Source: Shewanella gaetbuli (GTDB lineage: Bacteria > Pseudomonadota > Gammaproteobacteria > Enterobacterales > Shewanellaceae). From it: a stretch of DNA of 64,000 nucleotides. Made by a program: the position numbers and the translations under genes. Position 1 is the first letter of the stretch. Each line of letters begins with the position of its first letter. The stretch spans positions 90,420-154,419 of the forward strand of contig NZ_JAKIKP010000010.1 of the NCBI RefSeq assembly GCF_023284065.1, given 5' to 3'. Positions 33,182-41,446 of this stretch are shown one piece after another. The notes beneath the pieces were generated by a model. It saw only the letters and a list, made by a program, of their open reading frames with translations, searched no databases and was not told the origin of the DNA.

Positions 33182-34536
33182 TGAAGAAGTTAATTACTAC
33201 AGCTGTATTAGCTGCAAGTTTCTCTTTAACTGCTGGTATGGTTTCTGCTGCTGATGCACCAAAAACTATCGACCAATTATTGCAACAAGTTAAAGTTGAT
33301 CGTGCTAACGACAGTAAAACAAATGCAAAACGCGAGAAAGAATTCCTTAACGAACGTGGTGATAAAGCAGCACTTCTAAAGCGTGAGAAAGATGCTTTAG
33401 CAGCTGAAAAACAACGCGGTAAAGACCTTAATCAAGCGTTTTTAGACAATGAGCGTAAAATTGCTCAATTAGAAGAAGACTTAAAAACCGCTCAAGGTGA
33501 CTTAGGTGAGATGTTTGGTGTTGTTAAAGGTGAAGCCGGTGATTTCGCGGGTAAGCTTGCATCATCAAATATTTCTGCTCAATACCCTGGTCGTGATGTG
33601 TTCATCGCTGATTTAGGTGCGCGTAAGTCACTTCCTAAAATTGAAGAGTTAGAGCAATTCTGGGAAGCTCAATTATTTGAAATGGTTGAGTCTGGTAAAG
33701 TTGTTAAATTTGACGGTACTGTAACTGCAATTGATGGAAACGTTGTTAATACAACTATTCATCGTGTAGGTCCATTCAACTTAACTGCTGATGGTCAATA
33801 TGTTGTTTACAAACCTGAATTAGGTTTGATTCAAGAATTGTCTCAACAACCAGAAGGCTATCAAGTTTCTGCAGTTGCTAAATGGGAAGGCACTACTTCA
33901 GGTACTGCGCCATTCTATATTGACCCTGCTCGTGGTGTGTTATTGAACATCTTCACTAACAAAGCCAGCATTCAAGACCGTTTAGAAGCGGGTGGTACTA
34001 TTGGTTACATCATTCTTGCATTACTTGCTTTAGGCGCATTAATTGCACTTGAGCGTTTAATTACTCTTACTGTTATTGGTGGTAAAGTTAACAGCCAACG
34101 TAAGAACATTGAAAACCCAGGTAACAATGCACTAGGCCGTATCTTAAAAGTTTATCAAGATAATAAAGATGTTGATGTTGAAACATTAGAATTGAAACTT
34201 GACGAAGCTATTTTGAAAGAGACTCCTGCTTTAGAAGCTCGTATCTCTATCATTAAAGTTCTTGCTGCTATTGCACCTATGATGGGTCTATTAGGTACAG
34301 TAACCGGTATGATTGCAACATTCCAATCAATCCAGTTATTCGGTACAGGTGATCCTAAGTTAATGGCTGGTGGTATTTCTATGGCACTTGTTACAACGGT
34401 ACAGGGTCTGATTGCTGCACTACCATTAATGTTATTACATGCAATTGTTGTTGCACGTAGTAAATCAATTGTTCAAGTACTTGAAGAACAAAGTGCAGGT
34501 ATCATTGCTGAACACGCTGAGAAGAGGGCTGACTAA
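33181..34536 (+). CDS. Large ExbB/TolQ-like proton channel protein (TtpC-type)
   Basis: A 451-residue protein made of two parts. An N-terminal signal peptide (ending VSAA) and a periplasmic domain with a charged coiled coil (about residues 25-110) precede a C-terminal MotA/TolQ/ExbB domain (about 265-440) with three membrane segments and the conserved KVLAAIAPMMGLLGTVTGMI helix. It corresponds to TtpC of Vibrio TonB2 systems, which is required there in addition to ExbB2. Start and stop overlap neighbouring genes by one base or more, so the operon is translationally coupled. Confidence 0.9.
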   Translation: MKKLITTAVLAASFSLTAGMVSAADAPKTIDQLLQQVKVDRANDSKTNAKREKEFLNERGDKAALLKREKDALAAEKQRGKDLNQAFLDNERKIAQLEEDLKTAQGDLGEMFGVVKGEAGDFAGKLASSNISAQYPGRDVFIADLGARKSLPKIEELEQFWEAQLFEMVESGKVVKFDGTVTAIDGNVVNTTIHRVGPFNLTADGQYVVYKPELGLIQELSQQPEGYQVSAVAKWEGTTSGTAPFYIDPARGVLLNIFTNKASIQDRLEAGGTIGYIILALLALGALIALERLITLTVIGGKVNSQRKNIENPGNNALGRILKVYQDNKDVDVETLELKLDEAILKETPALEARISIIKVLAAIAPMMGLLGTVTGMIATFQSIQLFGTGDPKLMAGGISMALVTTVQGLIAALPLMLLHAIVVARSKSIVQVLEEQSAGIIAEHAEKRAD

Positions 34537-35063
34537 TGATGCTAATCCTGATGGATATTTGGGATTCCGTCAGGGGCTTCATGGCCTCCGGAGGCGACGT
34601 CCTCTGGTTGGTAGCAGCTGTGCTTTTCCTAATGTGGGTTTTAATGCTTGAACGTTACTGGTATCTAAATTGGATATCGCCAAAGCAACATCAAAGTATT
34701 ATTGCCGCATGGGAAGCAAGAGATGAAACACACTCTTGGCATGCACACCGTATCCGTGAAGCTTGGGTGTCCCAAGCGAAGCAAGATTTGAATGCACGTA
34801 TGCTGATAATCAAAACCTTAGTAGCCATTTGTCCAATGATTGGTCTACTTGGTACCGTAACCGGTATGATTTCAGTATTCGATGTGATGGCAGTTCAGGG
34901 GACGAGTAATGCTCGTTTAATGGCAGCTGGTATCTCAATGGCAACTATGCCAACAATGGCCGGAATGGTCGCGGCTCTATCGGGTGTTTTCTTTAGCACA
35001 CGTTTAGACTCGAAAATGAGAATCAGATTAGAAACGCTAAAAGACAGCATGCCTCACCACTAG
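34536..35063 (+). CDS. exbB: ExbB-type TonB2 proton channel subunit
   Basis: A 175-residue MotA/TolQ/ExbB-family protein with an N-terminal membrane helix (VLWLVAAVLFLMWVLMLERYW) and a second channel segment KTLVAICPMIGLLGTVTGMISVF. With ExbD it forms the inner-membrane motor that uses proton flow to energise TonB. The start codon overlaps the stop of the large ExbB-like gene (TAATG). It is shorter than E. coli ExbB, as usual for TonB2-type systems. Confidence 0.9.
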   Translation: MMLILMDIWDSVRGFMASGGDVLWLVAAVLFLMWVLMLERYWYLNWISPKQHQSIIAAWEARDETHSWHAHRIREAWVSQAKQDLNARMLIIKTLVAICPMIGLLGTVTGMISVFDVMAVQGTSNARLMAAGISMATMPTMAGMVAALSGVFFSTRLDSKMRIRLETLKDSMPHH

Positions 35064-35076
35064 AGAGAGATTGAAC

Positions 35077-35481
35077 ATGGCACGTAAGAAGCATTCCAGT
35101 GTAGACGAGGAAGCGCAAATTGATATGACACCGATGCTCGACATCGTATTTATCATGCTGATCTTCTTCATTGTAACAACATCGTTTGTTAAGCCATCTG
35201 GCTTAGACTACAACAAGCCTAAAGCTTCACAGGCTACGTCTAAACCATCGGCAAACATCTTTATTGGCATTAGTAAAACTGGTGTCATTATGATGGAAAA
35301 TCGTCAAGTCGACATCGAGCGTGTAACTGCTAACGTAGAACGTATGTTAGCAGAAGCACCAGAAGCAGCAGTACTTATTCAAGCAGACAAAGACACTCAG
35401 CATGGCTTAGTGATCAAAGTTCTTGATAATGTGAAAGCTGCGGGTATCGATAAAGTTTCAGTATCAGCGGGGACAGAGTAA
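35077..35481 (+). CDS. exbD: ExbD-type TonB2 motor subunit
   Basis: A 134-residue ExbD/TolR-family protein with one membrane helix near residues 20-42; the sequence DMTPMLDIVFIMLIFF contains the functionally essential membrane Asp in MLD. The C-terminal domain is periplasmic. The ATG at 35077 has GAGAGA upstream and is preferred over the TTG at 35071. The next gene begins 1 base after its stop. Confidence 0.92.
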   Translation: MARKKHSSVDEEAQIDMTPMLDIVFIMLIFFIVTTSFVKPSGLDYNKPKASQATSKPSANIFIGISKTGVIMMENRQVDIERVTANVERMLAEAPEAAVLIQADKDTQHGLVIKVLDNVKAAGIDKVSVSAGTE

Positions 35482-35482
35482 T

Positions 35483-36103
35483 ATGCTAAGAGCACTCGTA
35501 TCAATCATCATTGGTGCCGCAGTGACTTTTGGTCTGTTCGCCTTCATGGCATTCTTGGTCGGCGGCGGTGCACAGCGCAACGATGAGTCGACTGAGACCC
35601 CTGTTATTGAAATTACGATGGATAAGCAGGATTCGAAGGCACAGAAGAAACCAAGGGTAACTCCTAAGCCACCACCACCACCAGAGCAACCACCGAAGCC
35701 GGACGTTACACCGCCTGATGCTTCAAGTAATATTGATACGAATATGTCGTTCAATATGGGTGGGGTTGCAGCGGGTTCAGCAGCTACCGGCTTTAAGTTG
35801 GGTAACATGATGACTCGTGATGGTGATGCAACGCCTATCGTTCGTATCGAGCCGCAGTATCCAATTGCAGCAGCTCGTGATGGTAAAGAAGGTTGGGTAC
35901 AGCTTTCATTTACCATTAATGAACTGGGTGGTGTTGAAGATGTAAAAGTCATCAAAGCCGAACCTAAACGCTTATTTGATCGCGAAGCAGTTCGTGCGTT
36001 GAAAAAGTGGAAGTACAAACCAAAAATTGTTGATGGAAAACCACTTAAGCAACCTGGTATGACTGTTCAACTTGATTTTACTTTAGATAAAGGAGGTAGA
36101 TAA
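35483..36103 (+). CDS. tonB: TonB-family energy transducer (TonB2)
   Basis: A 206-residue TonB with a single N-terminal membrane anchor, a short Pro-rich spacer (TPKPPPPPEQPPKP near residues 60-75) and a C-terminal domain with the YP motif (EPQYPIAAARDGKEGWVQL) that contacts receptor TonB boxes. The spacer is much shorter than in E. coli TonB, as in Vibrio TonB2. It is likely to serve the two receptors upstream, among others. Its stop overlaps the following start (TAATG). Confidence 0.92.
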   Translation: MLRALVSIIIGAAVTFGLFAFMAFLVGGGAQRNDESTETPVIEITMDKQDSKAQKKPRVTPKPPPPPEQPPKPDVTPPDASSNIDTNMSFNMGGVAAGSAATGFKLGNMMTRDGDATPIVRIEPQYPIAAARDGKEGWVQLSFTINELGGVEDVKVIKAEPKRLFDREAVRALKKWKYKPKIVDGKPLKQPGMTVQLDFTLDKGGR

Positions 36104-37350
36104 TGCGCAAAGTTACAAGTATTGCAACAGCACTACTACTTTCTGTTTGTACAAGTGCAACCTTGTCTAGTGCTGCTGTTGCAGCTGAAAAGTGTGAGAT
36201 TGACAAACGTCAATCTCGTGCTGTAGGACAAAGTGCAGCTAAAAAAGTACAAAAGTCTTTTGAAGCATATACCGAAAATAATGTTGATGGTGCTATTGCC
36301 ATTTTGTTAGAAGCTAACGCGAATAACGATTTTGACAAAGCCTATATCAACCGTATGTTAGGTAACTTCTATGCAGAAAAAGGTCAAATGCAAACAGCGG
36401 TTAAATACCTAAAGAGTGCAGTTGAAGCTGATATTCTAGGTGGAACAGACCATGCTGCAACAATGCGTTTGTATGCTGACCTTTTACTTCAAGAACGTAA
36501 GTTCAAGGAAGCAATCCCGTACTATACCAAATGGATGGCGTTTACTTGTAAAGAGGACGCTCAAGTCTATCGCCGTATAGGTATCGCTCATTCTGAATTG
36601 AAAGAGTGGGATAAAGTGCATCAAGCTGCAGACAAAGGTTTAGCATTATCGGCAGAGCCTGACAAAGGCTTGTATCAAATGAAGCTAACGGCTTACTTTA
36701 ACCAGAAGCAATATAAAAACGCGGTTAAAATTTTGGAAAAAATGGTTCCATTATTCCAAGATGACAAGCGTTTATGGGTACAGTTAGCGCAGTTTTATTT
36801 GATGACTGAAGACTTTGACCGTTCATTAGCTACATATGACTTAGCTTATAAGAATGGCTTTTTAGAGACAGAAGGTAACATTACTCGTTTGTCTCAACTT
36901 TTAGCACAGAAAGGTTCGCCTTATAAAGCAGCTAAAATATATGAAAAGCACATGAAGTCTGGTTTAATTCCTGAAAGCAAGAAAACATATAACATTCTTG
37001 CAGGATTTTACCATAACGCTAAAGAGCTAAAGACTGCTGCGTCTTATTACGGTAAAGCTGCTGAAGCAGGTAATGACGGCGAATTATATTTGAAGCAAGG
37101 GCGTTTATTAGCGCTTGATCAAAAATATAAAGAAGCCATCTCAGTTCTTGAAAAGTCGCTTGATGTTGGGATAGAAAATCCAGGTGAAGCACAATTTGAA
37201 CTGGCTTTAGCACACTTAACGCTTAAACAGTATAAATCTGCTTATAAGCGTGCTGTTCAAGCATCGAAAGATAAGAAAACAGCCAGAAGTGCAAATAGTT
37301 ATATTTCCTACATTAAAGAAAAAGCTCGAATTCATAATGTAGCGTTATAA
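36103..37350 (+). CDS. TPR-repeat protein of the TonB2 operon
   Basis: A 415-residue exported protein with a signal peptide (ending AVAA near residue 28) and tetratricopeptide repeats through most of its length (for example INRMLGNFYAEKGQMQTAVKYLKSAV and YLKQGRLLALDQKYKEAISVLEKSL). It is the last gene of the operon, in the place of the TPR gene that follows tonB2 in Vibrio. It may organise periplasmic parts of the complex. A strong terminator follows. Confidence 0.88.
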   Translation: MRKVTSIATALLLSVCTSATLSSAAVAAEKCEIDKRQSRAVGQSAAKKVQKSFEAYTENNVDGAIAILLEANANNDFDKAYINRMLGNFYAEKGQMQTAVKYLKSAVEADILGGTDHAATMRLYADLLLQERKFKEAIPYYTKWMAFTCKEDAQVYRRIGIAHSELKEWDKVHQAADKGLALSAEPDKGLYQMKLTAYFNQKQYKNAVKILEKMVPLFQDDKRLWVQLAQFYLMTEDFDRSLATYDLAYKNGFLETEGNITRLSQLLAQKGSPYKAAKIYEKHMKSGLIPESKKTYNILAGFYHNAKELKTAASYYGKAAEAGNDGELYLKQGRLLALDQKYKEAISVLEKSLDVGIENPGEAQFELALAHLTLKQYKSAYKRAVQASKDKKTARSANSYISYIKEKARIHNVAL

Positions 37351-37364
37351 TTATTCAGTGTATT

Positions 37365-37390
37365 AAAAAAGCCCCTTATGGGGCTTTTTT
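37365..37390 (+). terminator. Terminator of the TonB2 operon
   Basis: AAAAAAGCCCC TTAT GGGGCTTTTTT, starting 15 bases after the stop of the last operon gene. Confidence 0.92.
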
Positions 37391-37617
37391 ATTGCCTAAA
37401 TTAATCGTTTATATGTGAATAATACTGATACCCATCGTGATAAATAATTGCTAACCTAGCTTGTTAAAATACTCGATAACAGCGTTAGATTTTTTAATTG
37501 TAGAATAACTACTTATCGAAAAAATCTGCCTTGTTCTCAAGTATTTTTCCTACGCTAATTATGATCACTTACTTATCGTGATTGGTATGATAGATACAGG
37601 TTTTCTTTTTAGCTTTG

Positions 37618-38127
37618 CTAGTGCATGGTTATTAACATTTGATGTCGACTGGTATCTTGTTCTAGTGCAGTCGAAACACTTTCTACTTGGGTAAAGAGCT
37701 CTTCAATGTTTTTTCTTTCACTGGGTAAACAAACCCCGCCAGCAAGCTTATAGTCAATGCTAAAACTATGCTCTTTTCCGTATTGAGATAAAAATAGATT
37801 AATTTGATCATCAATACGTTTTAAGACAACTTCAATACCTTGCTCATCAATATTGAACAAACCCAAGGCAAAGTGGTTTTTGTCCAGTCGAGCAATCAGA
37901 TCGGTTGCTCGCAATAAAGCTTCTTGCACTTGATTAGTAAACAATTCTAACAAATGAGGTTGTTTTACTGTTTCATGTATGTGTGGGCAAAGATACAATA
38001 GGGCCAAACTTTGTTTATCTCGTAAATGTCGGTGCCATTCACGATTAAACACCTCCATAAAATAATTTTGATTATAGACCCCAGTTTCGGGGTCTCGGAA
38101 ACTTGAATTGCGAAAAGAATAGATCAT
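37618..38127 (-). CDS. Degenerate GGDEF-domain protein
   Basis: A 169-residue protein with the outline of a GGDEF domain: FRDPETGVYNQNYFMEVFNREWHRH at the start (family pattern D-x-LTGLxNR) and DLIARLDKNHFALGL at residues 76-90. The signature reads DKNHF instead of GGDEF, and the metal-binding Asp expected in LALLYLCPHI is Cys, so diguanylate cyclase activity is very unlikely. It could be a regulatory remnant or a protein-binding module. It stands alone on the minus strand, with no neighbour in the same direction. Confidence 0.75.
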   Translation of the reverse strand: MIYSFRNSSFRDPETGVYNQNYFMEVFNREWHRHLRDKQSLALLYLCPHIHETVKQPHLLELFTNQVQEALLRATDLIARLDKNHFALGLFNIDEQGIEVVLKRIDDQINLFLSQYGKEHSFSIDYKLAGGVCLPSERKNIEELFTQVESVSTALEQDTSRHQMLITMH

Positions 38128-38202
38128 TGAAATGCTCCATTGAATATTCTTCTTTCATTATAGGTATTAATTTTGCTTCATGCGTAAAAGGAATAATAAA
38201 AA

Positions 38203-40035
38203 ATGAACAAAACACTTCTCGCCACCACCATATCACTATTCTTAGCTATACAAGGTTGTGGTGAAAATACGCAACAAGTGGCTTCACAAGCAGCAGAAGT
38301 TAAAACTGACTCAGTGGATGTTGACCAATCTGCAAAAGCGACATATTTAAAGATGGTTGATGATTATTTTAATGAACAGCTAAAACTAGAACCGATTTAT
38401 GCGACCTTTGTTGGTATTAATGACTATAACGATCAGTTTGGTGATGTGTTATCTGAAGAGTATTTAAAGGCTCGCCATGACCTTAACGCAAAGTACTTTT
38501 CGTTAGCCAAAAAAATTGATGTCACTGCATTACCCGCGGATCTGAAGTTAAGCCACAGTATGTTTATCTATGATAGAGATATGGACTTAATGTCTGAAAC
38601 CTATCCTGAGCATTTCTTACCCGTTAATCAATTTTATAATAATGTTTTCACCATGGTCCAGCTAGGCTCTGGTGAAAGTGCGCAACCTTTTAACACGGTT
38701 GATGATTATAAAAATTGGTTAAAGCGTTTAGACGGCTTTATTGCTTGGATGTCACTTGCTAAAACCAGAATGGATCAAGGGATAGAAAGTAAAGTCGTTT
38801 TACCTAAAGTTCTGGTTGATAGGATGATACCGCAACTATCCGCTCAAGTTGTTAATAAGCCAGAAGATAGCTTGTTTTATGCGCCTATAAACGCAATGCC
38901 AGAGAGTTTTACTGAGTCACAAAAAGATCAATTAACTGAACAGTATAAAGCCTTTATTGCGGCCAAATTAGTGCCTGCACTGACTGACCTTCGTGATTAT
39001 GTGCAAAATACTTATCTACCTAATGCACGCGCTTCAGACGGATGGTGGGGGCTTCCCAATGGCAAAGCTTGGTATCAACAATTGGCCAATCGTCATACCA
39101 CAACCAAGATGTCCGTAGATGAAATCCACCAAATTGGACTATCTGAAGTGAAACGAATCCTTACTGAGATGGACGGGGTGCGTGAACAAGTTAACTTTGA
39201 AGGTGATTTAAGCGAGTTCTTTGCATCTTTGTCTTCAGAGCCTGAATACTTTTTTACAGATAAACAGCAATTAATTGATGGTTATATGGCGCTTAAAGAT
39301 TCAATTAACGCTGTTTTACCGCAATACTTCAATACTATGCCAAAAGCTGACTATGTTGTTAAGCCTGTCGAGGCTTTCAGAGAGAAGTCTGCTGCGGGCG
39401 CATCTTATCAGTCTCCCGCGGTTGATGGTTCTCGCCCAGGGGTATTTTATATCAATACCTATAATTTAAAGGCGCAACCTAAGTGGGGCATGACCACTTT
39501 ATCATTACATGAAGCGGCACCTGGTCATCACTTTCAAATAGCCATTAAACAAGAATTAACCGGTGTTCCACAATTTCAACGCTTCCAAGGATATACTGCA
39601 TTTGAAGAAGGCTGGGCTTTGTATGCTGAATATCTAGGTATCGAAATGGGGCTTTTTTCGGATCCTTACCAATATTTTGGCAAGCTATCAGATGAGATGC
39701 TGCGTGCGATGCGCCTTGTTGTTGATACAGGACTTCACGCTAAAGGTTGGAGTCGTGAACAAGCTATTCAATATATGAAAGATAATTCGCCTATGGCAGA
39801 GTCAGATATTGTTGCTGAAGTTGAACGATATATGGCTATCCCTGGACAAGCTTTATCCTACAAAGTAGGCCAATTAACAATTTTAAAAATCCGTGCAGAT
39901 GCCGAAACACGTTTAGGTGATAAATTTGATATTAAAGAGTTCCATGATCAAATTATAACGTCAGGGTCTTTACCTATGGCGGTAATGGAGTCTAAGGTTA
40001 ATGACTGGGTTGAATCTAAATTAGCTAAACAGTAG
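38203..40035 (+). CDS. DUF885 lipoprotein, putative metallopeptidase
   Basis: A 610-residue protein with a lipoprotein signal (IQGC, lipidated Cys near residue 19). The C-terminal half contains SLHEAAPGHHFQ, the zinc-site pattern of DUF885 proteins (an HExxxGHH variant of the gluzincin motif), and FEEGWALYAEYLG, which supplies the third Glu ligand. Proteins of this family are thought to be peptidases in the outer-membrane or periplasmic space. It is long for a peptidase of this kind but typical for Shewanella members. The ATG is preceded by an AGGAATAA stretch; the gap to ppiC is about 80 bases. Confidence 0.87.
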   Translation: MNKTLLATTISLFLAIQGCGENTQQVASQAAEVKTDSVDVDQSAKATYLKMVDDYFNEQLKLEPIYATFVGINDYNDQFGDVLSEEYLKARHDLNAKYFSLAKKIDVTALPADLKLSHSMFIYDRDMDLMSETYPEHFLPVNQFYNNVFTMVQLGSGESAQPFNTVDDYKNWLKRLDGFIAWMSLAKTRMDQGIESKVVLPKVLVDRMIPQLSAQVVNKPEDSLFYAPINAMPESFTESQKDQLTEQYKAFIAAKLVPALTDLRDYVQNTYLPNARASDGWWGLPNGKAWYQQLANRHTTTKMSVDEIHQIGLSEVKRILTEMDGVREQVNFEGDLSEFFASLSSEPEYFFTDKQQLIDGYMALKDSINAVLPQYFNTMPKADYVVKPVEAFREKSAAGASYQSPAVDGSRPGVFYINTYNLKAQPKWGMTTLSLHEAAPGHHFQIAIKQELTGVPQFQRFQGYTAFEEGWALYAEYLGIEMGLFSDPYQYFGKLSDEMLRAMRLVVDTGLHAKGWSREQAIQYMKDNSPMAESDIVAEVERYMAIPGQALSYKVGQLTILKIRADAETRLGDKFDIKEFHDQIITSGSLPMAVMESKVNDWVESKLAKQ

Positions 40036-40115
40036 TTTTCGGTCGTGCGTCAGCTTAGTTTTTTATGCTAAGGTATGTGCGATTTTATAAGACACTTAAA
40101 AATTTAGGAGTAACA

Positions 40116-40394
40116 ATGGTACAGGCAACTGCAAGACACCTTCTGGTGAGCACTGAAGAGCAATGCAACGAGTTGAAGCAGCAAATTCAAAATGGTGCTG
40201 CTTTTGCTGATATAGCTAAATCTTATTCTTCTTGTCCTTCTGGTGCTCAAGGCGGTGATTTGGGTTCATTTGGCCCAGGCATGATGGTTAAAGAATTTGA
40301 TGAAGTTGTCTTTAGCGCACCTCTTAATGAAGTTCAGGGTCCGGTTAAAACTCAATTTGGCTATCACCTGTTAGAAGTGACTAGTAGAGGATAA
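40116..40394 (+). CDS. ppiC: Peptidyl-prolyl cis-trans isomerase C (parvulin)
   Basis: A 92-residue single-domain parvulin that closely parallels E. coli PpiC (93 residues): ARHLLVSTEEQCNELKQQI, then SSCPSGAQGGDLGSFGPGMM, and TQFGYHLLEV. It catalyses proline isomerisation in cytoplasmic proteins. The ATG at 40116 has AGGAGT six bases upstream; the extension to 40065 has no such site. A strong terminator follows. Confidence 0.95.
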   Translation: MVQATARHLLVSTEEQCNELKQQIQNGAAFADIAKSYSSCPSGAQGGDLGSFGPGMMVKEFDEVVFSAPLNEVQGPVKTQFGYHLLEVTSRG

Positions 40395-40410
40395 CCCTTC
40401 CTCTAGCGAA

Positions 40411-40445
40411 AATAAGGCGGCATTGAGCCGCCTTATTTTTTTTAA
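40411..40445 (+). terminator. Terminator after ppiC
   Basis: AATAAGGCGGC ATTGA GCCGCCTTATT followed by TTTTTT; a strong hairpin. Confidence 0.92.
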
Positions 40446-40456
40446 GAGATTAAACA

Positions 40457-40981
40457 ATGAAAATAGCGCTATATACCGAAAGGTTAATCATCAGAAGTCT
40501 TGAACCCCATGATTGGGATGACTATTTGGCATTATCGACCAACTCAGAGGCGAATCAATATGTCGCCCCGATTAAGCCAGAGCGATTAATTCGTCAAAAA
40601 TTTGAAGCTAGACTTTTACCTTGGCTACTTGAAAGTGGTCAATGGCTGTCACTTATTATAGAAACCTTAGATAAGGAATTTGTTGGTATAACAGGTTTTT
40701 ATTGTCAATGTGACGTGTCAAAAAGAGTTGAGGTTGGCTATATCATGACTCCCGAAATGCAGGGGAAGGGGTATGCGACTGAAAGCTTACTTGCTGTCAT
40801 TGATTGGGGAAATATTGCTTATGATATTCATAAGTATGTTGCCATTTGTGCTAAAGACAACGTTGCCTCAAATGCGGTTTTGTTAAAATGTGGTTTTGCT
40901 CTAGAAGGGCATTTTATTAACCATACCTTACACGCTGGAAAATGGATTGATGATTATCAATATGGGTTAACTTTCACCTAA
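40457..40981 (+). CDS. GNAT-family N-acetyltransferase (RimJ/RimL type)
   Basis: A 174-residue acetyltransferase with the typical start YTERLIIRSLEPHDWDDYLAL and the acetyl-CoA-binding segment VEVGYIMTPEMQGKGYATESL (pattern Q-x-x-G-x-G/A). The C-terminal VASNAVLLKCGFALEGHFINH is characteristic of RimJ/RimL-like enzymes that acetylate protein or small-molecule amines. The substrate is unknown. It stands between the ppiC terminator and feoA. Confidence 0.87.
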   Translation: MKIALYTERLIIRSLEPHDWDDYLALSTNSEANQYVAPIKPERLIRQKFEARLLPWLLESGQWLSLIIETLDKEFVGITGFYCQCDVSKRVEVGYIMTPEMQGKGYATESLLAVIDWGNIAYDIHKYVAICAKDNVASNAVLLKCGFALEGHFINHTLHAGKWIDDYQYGLTFT

Positions 40982-41097
40982 ATAAACTTAACTACTCAAA
41001 AATACTAAACACATTGTCTTATATTCACCGTATAGAAATGTAAATCTTGTAAAACTTCTTCTTTAAACACCCTCTTATGCCACATAATGCCAAATAC

Positions 41098-41117
41098 AAT
41101 TGAAAACAATTCTCGTT
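41098..41117 (-). promoter_or_regulatory. Putative Fur box upstream of feoA
   Basis: On the minus strand the sequence reads AACGAGAATTGTTTTCAATT, which contains the pattern GAGAAT-TG-TTTTCA, close to the Fur consensus. It lies about 90 bases before feoA, which fits iron-regulated transcription of feoAB. Inferred. Confidence 0.55.
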
Positions 41118-41206
41118 AACGCTGAAACTTTGATCCAGTCCTAGTTTTATTTTTGTCAGCTTAGTTAGAATTGCTATGTCGAAAATGTTGTATAAGGCAA
41201 AACTTA

Positions 41207-41446
41207 ATGAAACTTAGTCAGCTAAGTCCAGGTGATACAGCGGCAATTTGTAAAATTGGTCATCTATCTCTACCGCAAACAGTTAAACGTAAACTCCTCT
41301 CTATGGGGGTCACTCCTCATACTCATTTTAAAGTCGTTCGAAAGGCGCCAATGGGCACAGGTTTAGAGCTTAAACTGAGAGGAAGTACCATTTGTATGCG
41401 TAAAGATTTAGCTGAAATCATTGAGGTAGAAATACAACATGACTAA
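41207..41446 (+). CDS. feoA: FeoA, ferrous iron transport accessory protein
   Basis: A 79-residue SH3-like protein from the chosen ATG (MKLSQLSPGDTAAICKI). It has the family pattern with a central KLLSMGVTP segment and a C-terminal ICMRKDLAEIIEV. FeoA supports FeoB in Fe(II) uptake at the inner membrane. The frame can be extended to 41171, but that would add 12 residues not seen in the family. The feoB start lies 8 bases inside its end. Confidence 0.92.
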   Translation: MKLSQLSPGDTAAICKIGHLSLPQTVKRKLLSMGVTPHTHFKVVRKAPMGTGLELKLRGSTICMRKDLAEIIEVEIQHD

